64,000 nt of DNA. Origin: Roseiarcus sp036488815. GTDB taxonomy: Bacteria > Pseudomonadota > Alphaproteobacteria > Rhizobiales > Beijerinckiaceae. The position numbers and the translations under genes were made by a program. The notes beneath the pieces are model-generated. The model saw only the letters and a list, made by a program, of their open reading frames with translations, had not been told where the DNA came from and made no database searches. This document shows, one piece after another, positions 32,984 through 42,206 of this stretch. The stretch covers positions 1 through 64,000 of the forward strand of contig DASXGX010000162.1 in assembly GCA_036488815.1 (NCBI GenBank), given 5' to 3'. Position 1 is the stretch's first letter, and every line of letters begins with the position of its first letter.

Positions 32984-35692
32984 ATGGACGCCGCCGACCG
33001 AGCCGTCATGACCTTTTCCGACGTCGCCGCTTTGCTGGCCGGCTCGCCGTTCGCCGATCGCCTCGCGCGAGGCGCGCCGCTGATCGTCGCTGTCGGACAG
33101 CCGCCGCAGGTGGAATTTGCGACGCCGGCGGTCCTCGCCCTGTTCGGCGTCGCCAGCCGGGAGGCGCTCGAGGCGGTCGTCTTCCGGGCCGAGAGCCCCG
33201 GCGCCAGGCGGCTGCGGCGCCTCGCCGAGAGTCTGCCGCCAGGCAAGCCGCCGCGGATGGAATCGCTGCGCTTCTATGCCGGGCGCCGCGCGCTTCCGAT
33301 GGGTTTCCTTTGCACCCGAATCGCCGCGATGGACTGGCAAGATTTCCTCGTGCTGGCCACCCCGCAGGCGGCGGGCGAGGCCGAGCCGGCGCCGGCTGTC
33401 GCGGAGGTCGCCGTCCCGGTGGCGCCCGTGGCGCCGTCCAGCGCCCCCACCCAACGGCGCTTCCTGTGGAGCCTCGACGCCGAAGGGCGTTTCGGCGCTC
33501 CCGACGCCGCTCTTAAGCATACCGTCGGCGCGAACGCGCCCGACGCGGGCGAAACGCTCGACGCCCTCGCCGCGCGCGTCGGGCTTGACCCCGATGGCGC
33601 CCTCGCCGCTGCGCTCGCTGCGCACAAGACATTCTCCGCTTTGCGCCTCGCCTGGCCGGAAGCGGAACAGCCGACGGCGCGGATCGCGTTGCTGTCGGGA
33701 ACGCCGGCCATCGACAAAGGTCGCTTCGTCGGCTTCCGGGGATTCGGCCTCTTCACAGACGAAACGGTCCCCTTTGCACGGGGCGAGGCGCCGCTGAGCG
33801 CCGAACCCGCGCCCATCGAAGAACAACCCTTGGCGAGCGTCGCCGCCCCCTCTGAACCGGCGCCGCCCGAGGTCGAGCCGCTCGCGCCCGTTGCGCCGCC
33901 CGAGCGCAGCGCCGAGATCGTGATGCTTCGGCAAGCCGCGCCCTTGCCGCCCGGAGGTCCGAATGTCATTCCGATTCGCCCGGGCGCGCTCGCCGGTTAT
34001 GCTTATCCGGCTGAAGAGACGCGCCGCGCCGCCGACGAGCGCGAAACCGTCGAACTGACGAACGACGAGCGCGACGCCTTCCGCGAGATCGCCCGCGCGC
34101 TCGGCGCGCGGCTGCCGCTCCGCAGCGAGGAAAAGGCTCCCGAGCCGCCGCGCGCTCGCGACCTGATCGATCTCCTCGAAGCCGGCGCGCCCGAGGCGCC
34201 GACCCCCGCCGCACACACCGACGCTGGCGAATTGCTCGACCTGCTGCCGATCGGCGCGATGGTGTTGCGCGCCGGCGAGCCGCTCTATCTCAATCGGACG
34301 ATGCTGCATCTCGCCGGCTACGCCGACCTCGCCCAGCTTCGCGCCGCGGATGGGCTGACGCGCATGTTTCGCGGCCGCGACGTTCAGACCATGGCCGAGG
34401 AGAGCGCCGGCGGCGCGATGCCGCTCGTCACTGCGGACGGGGATCTCGTCGCGGTGGACGCGCATGTGCAGACGATCTCCTGGGACGACGCGCCAGCGAC
34501 GCTGATCGCGCTGAGGCGCGCGCGGGAGGCCGAGCACCAAGCGGAATTGCGCGCGCTCGAGAGCGACGCGAAAGCGCACGAGGCCGCCGCGCGCGATCTC
34601 GAGGCGACACTGGAAGCGGCGACGGACGGCGTGATCGGCCTCGACGCGGCCGGCCGCATCGTTACGATGAGCCGTGCCGCGCAGATGCTGTTCGGCTACG
34701 AATTGAACGACGTCGCCGGCGAAAGCTTTCTGTTGCTGTTCGCGCCGCAGAGCCAGAGCGAAGCGACCGCGAGGTTCGAGGAGATCAAGCAGGAAAGCGG
34801 CCAGCGCTTCGGCTCGCGCGGCGAAGTCCTCGGCCGCGACCGGCGCGGCCAATCGATCGCGATGACGCTCGCCATGGCGCGTCTCGCCGCGCCCTCCTCG
34901 GCGGCGCGCTATTGCGCGCTGATCCGCGACCTGTCTCCAGCGAAGGCCGCCGAGCGCAAGCTCGAGGCGGCGCGCGAGGAAGCCGAACAGGCGAGCGCGC
35001 GCAAGACCGATTTCCTCGCGCGCATCAGCCATGAGGTTCGCACCCCGTTGCACGCCATTCTCGGCTTCGCCGAGGTGATGATGGAGGAGCGCTTCGGGCC
35101 GGTCGCCAACGACCGCTACAAGGATTACATCAAGGACATTCACGCCTCGGCCAAGCACGTCGTCAGCCTCGCCAGCGATCTGCTCGACCTCTCGAAGATC
35201 GAGGCCGGCAAGCTGGAGCTCGAATTCGCGCCGGTCGACGCCAATCGCATCGTGCGCGAATGCGTTTCCTTGATGCAGCCGCAGGCGGCGCAGGAGCGCA
35301 TCATCGTGCGCTTGTCGCTGTTCGACAAATTGCCGAATGTGATGGCCGACGAGCGCTCGCTGCGTCAGATCCTGCTCAACCTGATGTCGAACGCCGTCAA
35401 GTTCAACGAGCCCGGCGGTCAGGTGATCGTCTCCACGGCGGTCGACGAAGCTGGGCATCCCGTTATTCGCGTGCGCGACACCGGCGCCGGCATGAACGAA
35501 GGCGAGCTTGTCGCCGCACTCGAACCGTTCCGTCAAATCGGCGTCGCTCACCGCACCGGCGGAGCGGGCCTCGGGCTGCCGCTCACCAAAGCGCTGGCCG
35601 AGGCCAACCACGCCGGCTTTTCGATCAAGAGCCGCAAGGAGCAGGGAACGCTGGTCGAAGTCGCTTTCCCGACCACGCAGGCGGCGCAGTAG
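32984..35692 (+). CDS. PAS-domain sensor histidine kinase, PleC/DivJ/PdhS-like
   Basis: 902 residues, no clear membrane helix. Residues 1-130 and about 395-510 are PAS-like. An Ala/Pro-rich linker lies at about 130-400, and a further PAS domain (EATLEAATDGVIGLDAAGRI onward) at about 535-650. Then come HisKA with the phospho-acceptor His683 in RISHEVRTPLHAILGF and a HATPase domain with NLMSNAVKF (N box), RVRDTGAGM (G1) and GAGLGLPLTKAL (G2). HisKA phrases such as EERFGPVANDRYKDYIKDIH are typical of the cell-cycle kinases PleC/DivJ/PdhS that act on DivK. No receiver domain is fused. Target not established. Confidence 0.82.
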   Translation: MDAADRAVMTFSDVAALLAGSPFADRLARGAPLIVAVGQPPQVEFATPAVLALFGVASREALEAVVFRAESPGARRLRRLAESLPPGKPPRMESLRFYAGRRALPMGFLCTRIAAMDWQDFLVLATPQAAGEAEPAPAVAEVAVPVAPVAPSSAPTQRRFLWSLDAEGRFGAPDAALKHTVGANAPDAGETLDALAARVGLDPDGALAAALAAHKTFSALRLAWPEAEQPTARIALLSGTPAIDKGRFVGFRGFGLFTDETVPFARGEAPLSAEPAPIEEQPLASVAAPSEPAPPEVEPLAPVAPPERSAEIVMLRQAAPLPPGGPNVIPIRPGALAGYAYPAEETRRAADERETVELTNDERDAFREIARALGARLPLRSEEKAPEPPRARDLIDLLEAGAPEAPTPAAHTDAGELLDLLPIGAMVLRAGEPLYLNRTMLHLAGYADLAQLRAADGLTRMFRGRDVQTMAEESAGGAMPLVTADGDLVAVDAHVQTISWDDAPATLIALRRAREAEHQAELRALESDAKAHEAAARDLEATLEAATDGVIGLDAAGRIVTMSRAAQMLFGYELNDVAGESFLLLFAPQSQSEATARFEEIKQESGQRFGSRGEVLGRDRRGQSIAMTLAMARLAAPSSAARYCALIRDLSPAKAAERKLEAAREEAEQASARKTDFLARISHEVRTPLHAILGFAEVMMEERFGPVANDRYKDYIKDIHASAKHVVSLASDLLDLSKIEAGKLELEFAPVDANRIVRECVSLMQPQAAQERIIVRLSLFDKLPNVMADERSLRQILLNLMSNAVKFNEPGGQVIVSTAVDEAGHPVIRVRDTGAGMNEGELVAALEPFRQIGVAHRTGGAGLGLPLTKALAEANHAGFSIKSRKEQGTLVEVAFPTTQAAQ

Positions 35693-35716
35693 CTTCCTGC
35701 GTATCGCCGCCGTGCG

Positions 35717-36697
35717 CTACGGCAGCGGAAAGCCGGCCTTGGCCAGCGGGCGCAACGTCGGATACGGAAGCACGCATTCGAAAGCGCCCTCTGCGTAAGC
35801 GCCGACCGCATAAGGATCGTAGGTGAGCGTCGCGGCGTCGGCGCCGAAGCTCCACACCTTGAGATCGCCGCTCGCCTCGGCGACGTTCTTGGCGATCGTC
35901 TCGATATCGCCGGCGTCCGTCTCCTCTTCGCCCTCCCTTTCCCGCCTCTGGTCCTTCACTTGTTTGAGGCACAGCGCGAAAACCTTCTGCGCCGCGGGCT
36001 TGTCGAGAAGCGAATCGAACGTCGCCTCGCGGCCGTGCGCAACGTCGATGTTGATGTTGGAGGTAAAGGAATTGGGATGCGCCCCGCCGGTGTCGGCATA
36101 TCCTTCCGTATGCGCGGAGATCAGGCGCGGAGAGGCGTAGGCGAGGCGCATCGACCAAGCGTAGGCGTAGCGGTCCGCTGCCAAATCGTCCTTATCCGGC
36201 TCCTCGATATCGGCGGAAAGCTCGTCGACCGCCGCGTTGAACGCGCGCGCGGCGGGCGTCGAGGCGTCGACGAATTTGAGAACCTCGATGTCGAGGTCCG
36301 CCCGACCTTTGCCGCCCTTCTGCATGCGGAACACCGGCGCGAGCCGGCCGAGCGCCCCGGGACCGGCCTCCGGCGCCCCCGTCAGAAAAGCGAGGCGCGC
36401 GCGGCTTTCCTCGGCGAGGCACGCCCCCAGCGCCGCTCCCTTCTGATCCGCGCAATCGCCGTCGCGTCGTTTGATCCAGGCGAGTTGCGCCGCGACGATC
36501 TCCGCTCGCGCCTTGGCGTTGGCTTCGCTCGGCACCGCCTCGAAGGCCTTGCCAAGATCCGCGTCCGCCGCGAGCGCCGCCGGATCGGCGCAGATCGCCT
36601 TTTCGCTTGCCGAGGCGGCGCGCTTGCAGTCGAAGGCGTCAGCCGGCGCCGCGCCCGCCGCAGCGAGCGCCAGCCCCAAGATGATTCCGCGCCTCAC
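35717..36697 (-). CDS. exported protein with LprI-like N-terminus and DUF3298-like C-terminus
   Basis: 326 residues starting at a GTG (36697) that overlaps the TGA of the preceding DUF2147 gene (GTGA), which supports this start. A signal peptide (RRGIILGLALAAAGAAPADA) is followed by FDCKRAASASEKAICADP, the lysozyme-inhibitor LprI-type (DUF1311) opening with paired cysteines. The C-terminal half has ISAHTEGYADTGGAHPNSFT and FDSLLDKPAAQKVF, as in DUF3298/RsiV-like periplasmic domains. A role at the cell envelope, perhaps lysozyme sensing or inhibition, is inference from these families. Confidence 0.7.
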   Translation of the reverse strand: MRRGIILGLALAAAGAAPADAFDCKRAASASEKAICADPAALAADADLGKAFEAVPSEANAKARAEIVAAQLAWIKRRDGDCADQKGAALGACLAEESRARLAFLTGAPEAGPGALGRLAPVFRMQKGGKGRADLDIEVLKFVDASTPAARAFNAAVDELSADIEEPDKDDLAADRYAYAWSMRLAYASPRLISAHTEGYADTGGAHPNSFTSNINIDVAHGREATFDSLLDKPAAQKVFALCLKQVKDQRREREGEEETDAGDIETIAKNVAEASGDLKVWSFGADAATLTYDPYAVGAYAEGAFECVLPYPTLRPLAKAGFPLP

Positions 36698-37065
36698 CGA
36701 GTCCGCGTCCAGGCGACCGACTTGCAGAGCAGCCCGCCGAACACACATCCCGCCGTCACGAGGTGATTGCCGGTCATCGTCATCTTGCCGGTGTAGTTGC
36801 GGCCGTCTTCGGGATTGAAGGCGGTGCCGGCCCAGGCGTTGTCGCCGTTCGGCTTCATGTCGAAGAACACCTGCTGGCCGACCTTGGCCTTGTCGCTCGG
36901 GTCCTTCAGCCAGGAAACGACGCCGCAAACCGCGGGGCCGCACGCCGCGAAGCGCACTTTCGCCTTGCCGTCGTCGCGCGCCCATTCGCCCAAGACGTCG
37001 CCAGCCCAGGCGACATGCGACGACGCCGCGAGAACGGCGAGAGCCAGACAACAACTTCGAAGCAT
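36694..37065 (-). CDS. DUF2147 domain exported protein
   Basis: 123 residues from the ATG at 37065, which has GGGGGGAAC upstream and opens a signal peptide (MLRSCCLALAVLAASSHVAW). The mature part, GDVLGEWARDDGKAKVRFAA, with C-GP-AVC-GVVSWL, then YTGKMTMTGNHLVTAGCVFG, is DUF2147, a lipocalin-like beta-barrel family of the periplasm. Function unknown. It is coupled to the LprI/DUF3298 gene downstream. Confidence 0.8.
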   Translation of the reverse strand: MLRSCCLALAVLAASSHVAWAGDVLGEWARDDGKAKVRFAACGPAVCGVVSWLKDPSDKAKVGQQVFFDMKPNGDNAWAGTAFNPEDGRNYTGKMTMTGNHLVTAGCVFGGLLCKSVAWTRTR

Positions 37066-37150
37066 GATGTTCCCCCCGGAAGTGCGACGCGCGCTGCGGG
37101 GATCCATACGGGCGAGGCTCGGAGCGCGCAAGACGCGCGACCCCGCCGCC

Positions 37151-37687
37151 TCACTGCGCCGCGGCGCTCAGCGTTTTCCGTTGCGGCTCGCTGGCGAGCT
37201 CCAACGCCCAATAGACGCCGTAGCGGGTATGTGGGTCTTTGGCGATGGCGACGCCGATGCGGGTCGCGTTCTTCATCAAGAGATTGGCGTTGTGCTCGGA
37301 GGAATTGCGCCAGCCTGTCATCGCCTCGTCGAGCGAGAAATAGCCGGCGCCGAGATTTTCGCCCGCTTCGCTCATGTCGATCCCGGCGTTGGCGAGGCGG
37401 CTCGAGAACGAGCCCGCCACATCGTGCGAGAGCGTGTTGGCGGCGACCATCGCGTCGGCCTGCCGCTGCGCCATCGCTGTAAGGGCCGGATCGAGCCGCA
37501 CGGCGCCCAGACGCCGGCTCGCGCGGTAGGCCGTCAGCGCCGCCACCGCGGCCTCAGGATCGAGCCGCGTCTCGGCGACCTGCCGCGCGAAGCGCGGGTT
37601 CACGGGACCGGTCGCGACCGGTTCGCCGCCGGCGCACCCCGCAAGGGCGAGAGCCAGGACAAGCGCAGCAAAACGCAGGCTCGGCAT
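37151..37687 (-). CDS. CAP-domain (SCP-like) lipoprotein
   Basis: 178 residues from the ATG at 37687: MPSLRFAALVLALALAGCAG is a lipoprotein signal with lipobox LALAGC. The CAP domain follows, with LTAYRASRRLGAVRLDPALT, LSHDVAGSFSSRLANAGI and EAGENLGAGY, where His, Glu and a second His (WRNSSEHNANLL) form the conserved cleft. Bacterial CAP proteins are exported and of unclear activity. A start at 37711 would overlap the next gene and spoil the signal peptide. Confidence 0.85.
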   Translation of the reverse strand: MPSLRFAALVLALALAGCAGGEPVATGPVNPRFARQVAETRLDPEAAVAALTAYRASRRLGAVRLDPALTAMAQRQADAMVAANTLSHDVAGSFSSRLANAGIDMSEAGENLGAGYFSLDEAMTGWRNSSEHNANLLMKNATRIGVAIAKDPHTRYGVYWALELASEPQRKTLSAAAQ

Positions 37688-37700
37688 CGGCGATTTCGGG

Positions 37701-38321
37701 TCAGGATGCATGGAGCGCGTCGGCCCAACGCGGCCGATAGCCCGCCGCAAGCGCGCGCAGGATCGAAGGCGGCGTCAAGGCCCGCGCGGCGCCGGCGCGC
37801 GGGCGGGGCCGCGGCGCGCCGTAGCCAAGGAAACTCCACGGCAGCAAAGCGTCGGCCCTTACGGCGAAGGGCTGTCCGTCGCGATCGATCATCGCGCCGT
37901 CCGGCAGGCTCTCGAGACGAGTCTCGAAGACGCGCTTGCGCGCGCCCTCCAGGCGCTCCTCATGCAATACGGCGTCCATCTCCACGGCGCGCGGCGAAGC
38001 GCCGTCGCGGAAAGCGGCGGCGAAGGCCGTCGCCTCGACGCGGCGGCACTCGAAGCAGGGACGGTGCCCCGCCGCGAGCGCCGTCGGCTCATCGAGGAAG
38101 AAAAGCTCGGTATAGCCCTCGCCCCAAACCGTGCGATGCCGGCCTTTGAAGGCGCAGACGCAAGCGATCCACTGGCGGCTCGCCCAGCGGCGGCGGCCGA
38201 GCGTGCGATTGGGGCGATGAAACCGGCCGCCGCGATTCCCCATCAGCGAGCCGCGCGCCGGAGTCGCGACGAGTTCCCCGTAAGGATCGACGCGATTCGG
38301 CAGCGGCCGCTCGCGGCTCAT
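37701..38321 (-). CDS. uncharacterised conserved-looking protein with a CxxC motif
   Basis: 206 residues, basic, no signal peptide or membrane segment. Features are GNRGGRFHRPNRTLGRRRWA, a Trp/Cys patch (RQWIACVCAFKGRHR), GHRPCFECRRVEA with a CxxC-type pair, and PWSFLGYGAPRPRPR near the end. I do not recognise a named family. The start overlaps the stop of the L,D-transpeptidase gene (ATGA), so the two are translationally coupled. The codon bias matches its neighbours, which supports a real gene. Confidence 0.65.
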   Translation of the reverse strand: MSRERPLPNRVDPYGELVATPARGSLMGNRGGRFHRPNRTLGRRRWASRQWIACVCAFKGRHRTVWGEGYTELFFLDEPTALAAGHRPCFECRRVEATAFAAAFRDGASPRAVEMDAVLHEERLEGARKRVFETRLESLPDGAMIDRDGQPFAVRADALLPWSFLGYGAPRPRPRAGAARALTPPSILRALAAGYRPRWADALHAS

Positions 38322-39997
38322 TGATTGCTCGAGTGCGGCGTGAACGGCGCGAACAGCGGCAGCGAGAAGAGCCCGGAGGGGGCCGGAGCGTCCGCGTGGG
38401 GCGGCGGCGCGGGCGGCTGGGCCTGGCGGGCGAACGGCGGCGCCTCCGACGGCTGTTCCGGCAGATCGGCCTGGGAAATCGGTTCGGCCCTCGCGGTCGC
38501 TTCGCTTTGCGGGTCGATCCCATAAACGTCGTCACGAAAATCCGCGACGCCGACCTGATTCGACCAGCCGGTGAGATAAACCCAGATCACCGGGACGGAT
38601 TGGGTCAGCTTGATGTCCTCGCGGGCGCCGGTCTTCATCTCGGCGAGCAGCGCATTCTTGCTCCATACGCCGGACGGTCCGCCGGGCGTGCCTTGCAGAA
38701 GCCATTCCGCGTAATCGTAGACGCCCTGCACGCGGACGCAGCCGTGGCTCAGGAACCGGTAGTCGGCGCCGAACAGCCGCTTCGAGGGCGTATCGTGCAT
38801 GTAGACGGCGAGCTTGTTGGGCATCCCGATGCGGATCGAGCCGAGCGAGTTGCCGGCGCCGGAATCCTGGCGAAGGATGTAATTGGCCGCCCGCTCCGTC
38901 TCCCAGTTGATCGACTTGGGATTGATCTCGACGCCCCTCCCGTCGAGGATGCGAATCTTCTCGCGCGCGAGATAGCCCGGATCCCGCTGCATCCGCGGGA
39001 TGATCTCCTTCTTGATGATCGAGGTCGGCACCGTCCAGGTCGGATTGAGGTTGATCACCGAAATATGGGCGGCAATCTCCGGCGAGGGGTGCTCGGGATC
39101 GCCGACGATCGCGACATAGCGATGCACGACGCGGCCGTTTTCGATCGCCTCGACCGAGGTCGAGGGCAAATTGACGACGACGTAACGCTCGCCGAACGAA
39201 AAGTTGATCGAGGAAAGCCGTTGCGCGCTCGCTCGGAGCTGCATCAGGCGCGTCTCAGCGGGGACGTTGATCGCCTTCAGCGTGGCGCCGGCGACGACGC
39301 CCGTTTCGCGCAGACCCATGCGCGACTGGAAGCGCTTCACCGCCGCCGTCAGATCGGCGTCCCAGACCTCCGCGGTTGGGCCGTCAATCGGCTGATTGGC
39401 GTCGAGGTCGCCTTCGATCGTAAGGCGCCGGCGCAGCCTGGCGACGGCAAGCCCCCGCGAGCCGGGCCGCAATGGCGAGATATTGGTCGGCCAGCCGCCG
39501 GCCGCGACGATCGCCGCGTAGCGATCGGCGGCCTTGGCGGTGAAGACGTAGGTTTCCGGCTGCAAGGTCGGATTCGGATCGGTCGACAGCGCCGTCTCGA
39601 GACGCGGAGGCGGCGGCGTGAGCCGGCGCCTCGGCTTGGGAGGGAGGAGGACCGGGATGGGCGCCGCGGCCGGAGCGGAGGCGGAAGCGGGCGCTGCGGC
39701 CGGGCCCGGAGGGGCCGTTGCGGCGGCGGGAGCCGGCGCGGGCGCGGCGGGGGTAGTCGGCGCGGCCGGGGAAGCGACAGCGGCGGGCGCCGCCGCAGGA
39801 GCGGAAGCCGCAGCCCCGGCAGGCGCGGGCCCGGGAGCCGGCGCGGACGCCGCAGCTGGCACGGACGCCGCGACAGGCGCAGGCGCAACGACAGGCGCGG
39901 GCGCCGCGACAGGCGCAGGCGTAGCGCTGTCTTGCGCAAAGGCGCAATTCAAGGCGAGGCCGGCGACGCCGCACGCCAATGCGATTCGAAACACCAT
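38318..39997 (-). CDS. L,D-transpeptidase (YkuD domain) with peptidoglycan-binding region
   Basis: 559 residues from the ATG at 39997 (an ATG at 40039 is also in frame). A signal peptide ends near NCAFA-QDS, and an extreme Ala/Pro low-complexity stretch runs from about 25 to 115. A PG_binding-like region follows (GSRGLAVARLRRRL, AVKRFQSRMGLRETG). The YkuD catalytic domain has HDTPSKRLFG and FLSHGCVRVQ with Cys420 as nucleophile. It is of the long YcbB (LdtD) type, which forms 3-3 peptidoglycan cross-links; the linker probably spans the periplasm. It heads the envelope block transcribed leftward. Confidence 0.9.
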   Translation of the reverse strand: MVFRIALACGVAGLALNCAFAQDSATPAPVAAPAPVVAPAPVAASVPAAASAPAPGPAPAGAAASAPAAAPAAVASPAAPTTPAAPAPAPAAATAPPGPAAAPASASAPAAAPIPVLLPPKPRRRLTPPPPRLETALSTDPNPTLQPETYVFTAKAADRYAAIVAAGGWPTNISPLRPGSRGLAVARLRRRLTIEGDLDANQPIDGPTAEVWDADLTAAVKRFQSRMGLRETGVVAGATLKAINVPAETRLMQLRASAQRLSSINFSFGERYVVVNLPSTSVEAIENGRVVHRYVAIVGDPEHPSPEIAAHISVINLNPTWTVPTSIIKKEIIPRMQRDPGYLAREKIRILDGRGVEINPKSINWETERAANYILRQDSGAGNSLGSIRIGMPNKLAVYMHDTPSKRLFGADYRFLSHGCVRVQGVYDYAEWLLQGTPGGPSGVWSKNALLAEMKTGAREDIKLTQSVPVIWVYLTGWSNQVGVADFRDDVYGIDPQSEATARAEPISQADLPEQPSEAPPFARQAQPPAPPPHADAPAPSGLFSLPLFAPFTPHSSNQ

Positions 39998-40113
39998 ATT
40001 CGAAAGCCCAGCCACGGTTGCGACCAACTCGAGATTCACGGGATGCTCAAAGCAGCATCAACCATGAGTTGGTTACTAAATCGCCTCCTAAGGCGGCTTT
40101 CTTGCGGCGGCGG

Positions 40114-40782
40114 TCAGCCGATGACGACGATGTGCAAACGCCGCGGCCCGTGCGCGCCGAGCAGCAGCGTCTGCTCGATGTCGGCCGAGCGCGAAGGGCC
40201 GGTGATGAAGTTGAGCGTGCGCGGCGCCCTCCCCTGGCCGTAGACGCTGCGCAATTTGCTGAACACGCTCTCGAAATCGCCGACGAGGTCCGACGCGAAG
40301 ACGATCACGATGTGGTTGTCCGGCAGCAGATTGAGGGTCGTGGGATTGTCGCGCCCCGAGACCAGGGCGAGCGTGCCGGTCTCCGCCACCGCCGCGAAGG
40401 CGACGCTGATTGCGTTGAGGTCGTGGCCGTCGGACGGTCCGAACGAAATTTCCAGCGACGTCTCCGCCCAGGGCAGAGCGCCGATCCGCTCATCGTCGCC
40501 CATCCGCAAGGTCGCCGGCAAATTGTTGTCGCGCAGGAAGCGAGCAATCTCGGCCGGGACGTCCTCCACCCGCGCGATCTCGGCGATGCTTGCCTGCGCG
40601 CGCGCCGCTTCGGCCTTGAAGGTCGTCGCGCGATGGGCCGCATCGCCCTGCCCGCGCTGCGGCACAATCCCGATCGGCGCCTCGGCGAGGCGCGAGGCGA
40701 CCGCCGCGCGGCGGGGCGCCTCATCGCCGGTCACATGCAGCGAGCGGCGGATGGCGGCGAAAATGTCGTCACGGGCGCTCAT
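40114..40782 (-). CDS. lutC: LutC/YkgG-like LUD-domain protein
   Basis: 222 residues; MSARDDIFAAIRRSLHV at the start, AVAETGTLALVSGRDNPTTL, then NLLPDNHIVIVFASDLVGDF, as in LutC. In Bacillus LutABC oxidises L-lactate to pyruvate. Overlaps of 4 bases join the three genes lutA, lutB and lutC on the minus strand. Confidence 0.88.
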   Translation of the reverse strand: MSARDDIFAAIRRSLHVTGDEAPRRAAVASRLAEAPIGIVPQRGQGDAAHRATTFKAEAARAQASIAEIARVEDVPAEIARFLRDNNLPATLRMGDDERIGALPWAETSLEISFGPSDGHDLNAISVAFAAVAETGTLALVSGRDNPTTLNLLPDNHIVIVFASDLVGDFESVFSKLRSVYGQGRAPRTLNFITGPSRSADIEQTLLLGAHGPRRLHIVVIG

Positions 40783-42206
40783 CGGACGGCTCCACTCTTG
40801 GCGCGCCATTGGCTTTGGAAAGTCGGGCCCTGCGGCGCCGTCATGTCGCGATAGCGCGTCCACCCGCCGGCGAAGGGTAGCCAGGAGAAACGGCCCCGCG
40901 CGCGCCCGGCTAGATTCAGCGCGCGCATCCCGAGATTGGTGGCGAAGCGATAGAGCGCCGGGCGCTTGGCGAAGAAGGCCCAGAAGGCGAGGCCGGAGCG
41001 CACCGTCGCAGGCGACAGATGGCGCTCGAACTCCCGCTCGCGCCAGTGGCGCATCATCTTCGGCAGCGGGATCCGCATCGGACAGACCTGTTCGCAGCGC
41101 CCGCAGAAGGTCGAAGCGTTCGGCAACTGGCCGCCCTCGGCAACGCCGATCAGAGAGGGTGTCAGCACGGCGCCCATCGGGCCGGGATAGACCCAGCCGT
41201 AAGCGTGCCCGCCGACCGCGTGATAAACGGGGCAATGGTTCATGCAGGCGCCGCAACGAATGCAGCGGAGCATGTCCTCGAAATCGCCCCCCAGCATCGC
41301 CGAGCGGCCGTTGTCGAGCAAAATGACGTGATATTCCTCCGGCCCATCCGGATCGCCCGGCCGGCGCGGCCCGGTGGAGAGGGTCGTATAGACCGACATG
41401 TCCTGGCCGGTCGCCGAACGCGCCAGCACGCGCAGGATCTGCGCGACGTCGGAAAGCGTCGGCACGAGCTTTTCGATCGAAGCGACGACGACATGGACCT
41501 TGGGCAGGATCTGCGTCAGGTCGCCGTTGCCTTCGTTGGTGACGATGATCGACGTGCCCGTCTCGGCGACGAGGAAATTCGCGCCGGTTATGCCGATGTC
41601 GGCGGTGAGGAACTTGTTGCGCAGGATGCCGCGCGCTTCGCCGAGCAACTGCTCGGGCTGCGAGAGGTCGCGATCGGGCGGCAGGTCGCGATGGGCGCGG
41701 CGGAAGTCGGCCTCGACGTCGGCCTTGGTCACGTGGATGGCGGGCGCGATGATGTGCGAGGGCGCCTCGCCGCGCAGTTGAATGATGTATTCGCCGAGGT
41801 CGGTCTCGATCGCCTCGACGCCAGCGCCCTCGAGCGCGGCGTTGAGGCCGATCTCCTCGGAGATCATCGACTTGCCCTTGGTGACGGCCTTGGCTCCGCG
41901 CTCCTTGCAGAGGCCGAGCACGATATCGACCGCCTCGGCCGAGGTTCGCGCGTAGTGCACCTGGCCGCCCGCTTCGGCGACCTTGCGCTCGTAGGCCTCG
42001 AGATAGAGGTCGAGATGCGCAAGCGTGTGGTCCTTGATCGCGCGCGCGCTGTCGCGCAGGGCGTCGAACTCGGGCAGGCGATCGACCGCGGTCGATCGGC
42101 GGCCGATGAAATTGCTGGCGTGAAGCAGGGCGCCCTGCAGGCGCTCGTCGTGCAGCGCTTCATGGACGTTGTCCTTGAAGCGGGGCGTCGTAACGGCGAT
42201 GGTCAT
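40779..42206 (-). CDS. lutB: LutB/YkgF-like iron-sulfur protein of lactate oxidation
   Basis: 475 residues. An N-terminal LUD domain (GAKAVTKGKSMISEEIGLNA, FLVAETGTSIIVTNEGNGDL) is followed by two [4Fe-4S] motifs: CIRCGACMNHCPVY near 305-318 and CGRCEQVCPM near 355-364. This is the complete LutB layout. The C-terminal 90 residues are a basic tail typical of proteobacterial members. Coupled to lutA (upstream) and lutC (downstream) by ATGA overlaps. Confidence 0.92.
   Translation of the reverse strand: MTIAVTTPRFKDNVHEALHDERLQGALLHASNFIGRRSTAVDRLPEFDALRDSARAIKDHTLAHLDLYLEAYERKVAEAGGQVHYARTSAEAVDIVLGLCKERGAKAVTKGKSMISEEIGLNAALEGAGVEAIETDLGEYIIQLRGEAPSHIIAPAIHVTKADVEADFRRAHRDLPPDRDLSQPEQLLGEARGILRNKFLTADIGITGANFLVAETGTSIIVTNEGNGDLTQILPKVHVVVASIEKLVPTLSDVAQILRVLARSATGQDMSVYTTLSTGPRRPGDPDGPEEYHVILLDNGRSAMLGGDFEDMLRCIRCGACMNHCPVYHAVGGHAYGWVYPGPMGAVLTPSLIGVAEGGQLPNASTFCGRCEQVCPMRIPLPKMMRHWREREFERHLSPATVRSGLAFWAFFAKRPALYRFATNLGMRALNLAGRARGRFSWLPFAGGWTRYRDMTAPQGPTFQSQWRAKSGAVR

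Noticed and set aside
32894..35611. 905-codon minus-strand frame over the histidine kinase
   Set aside because: No motif, heavy Arg/Gly content; the kinase on the plus strand has intact H, N, G1 and G2 boxes.
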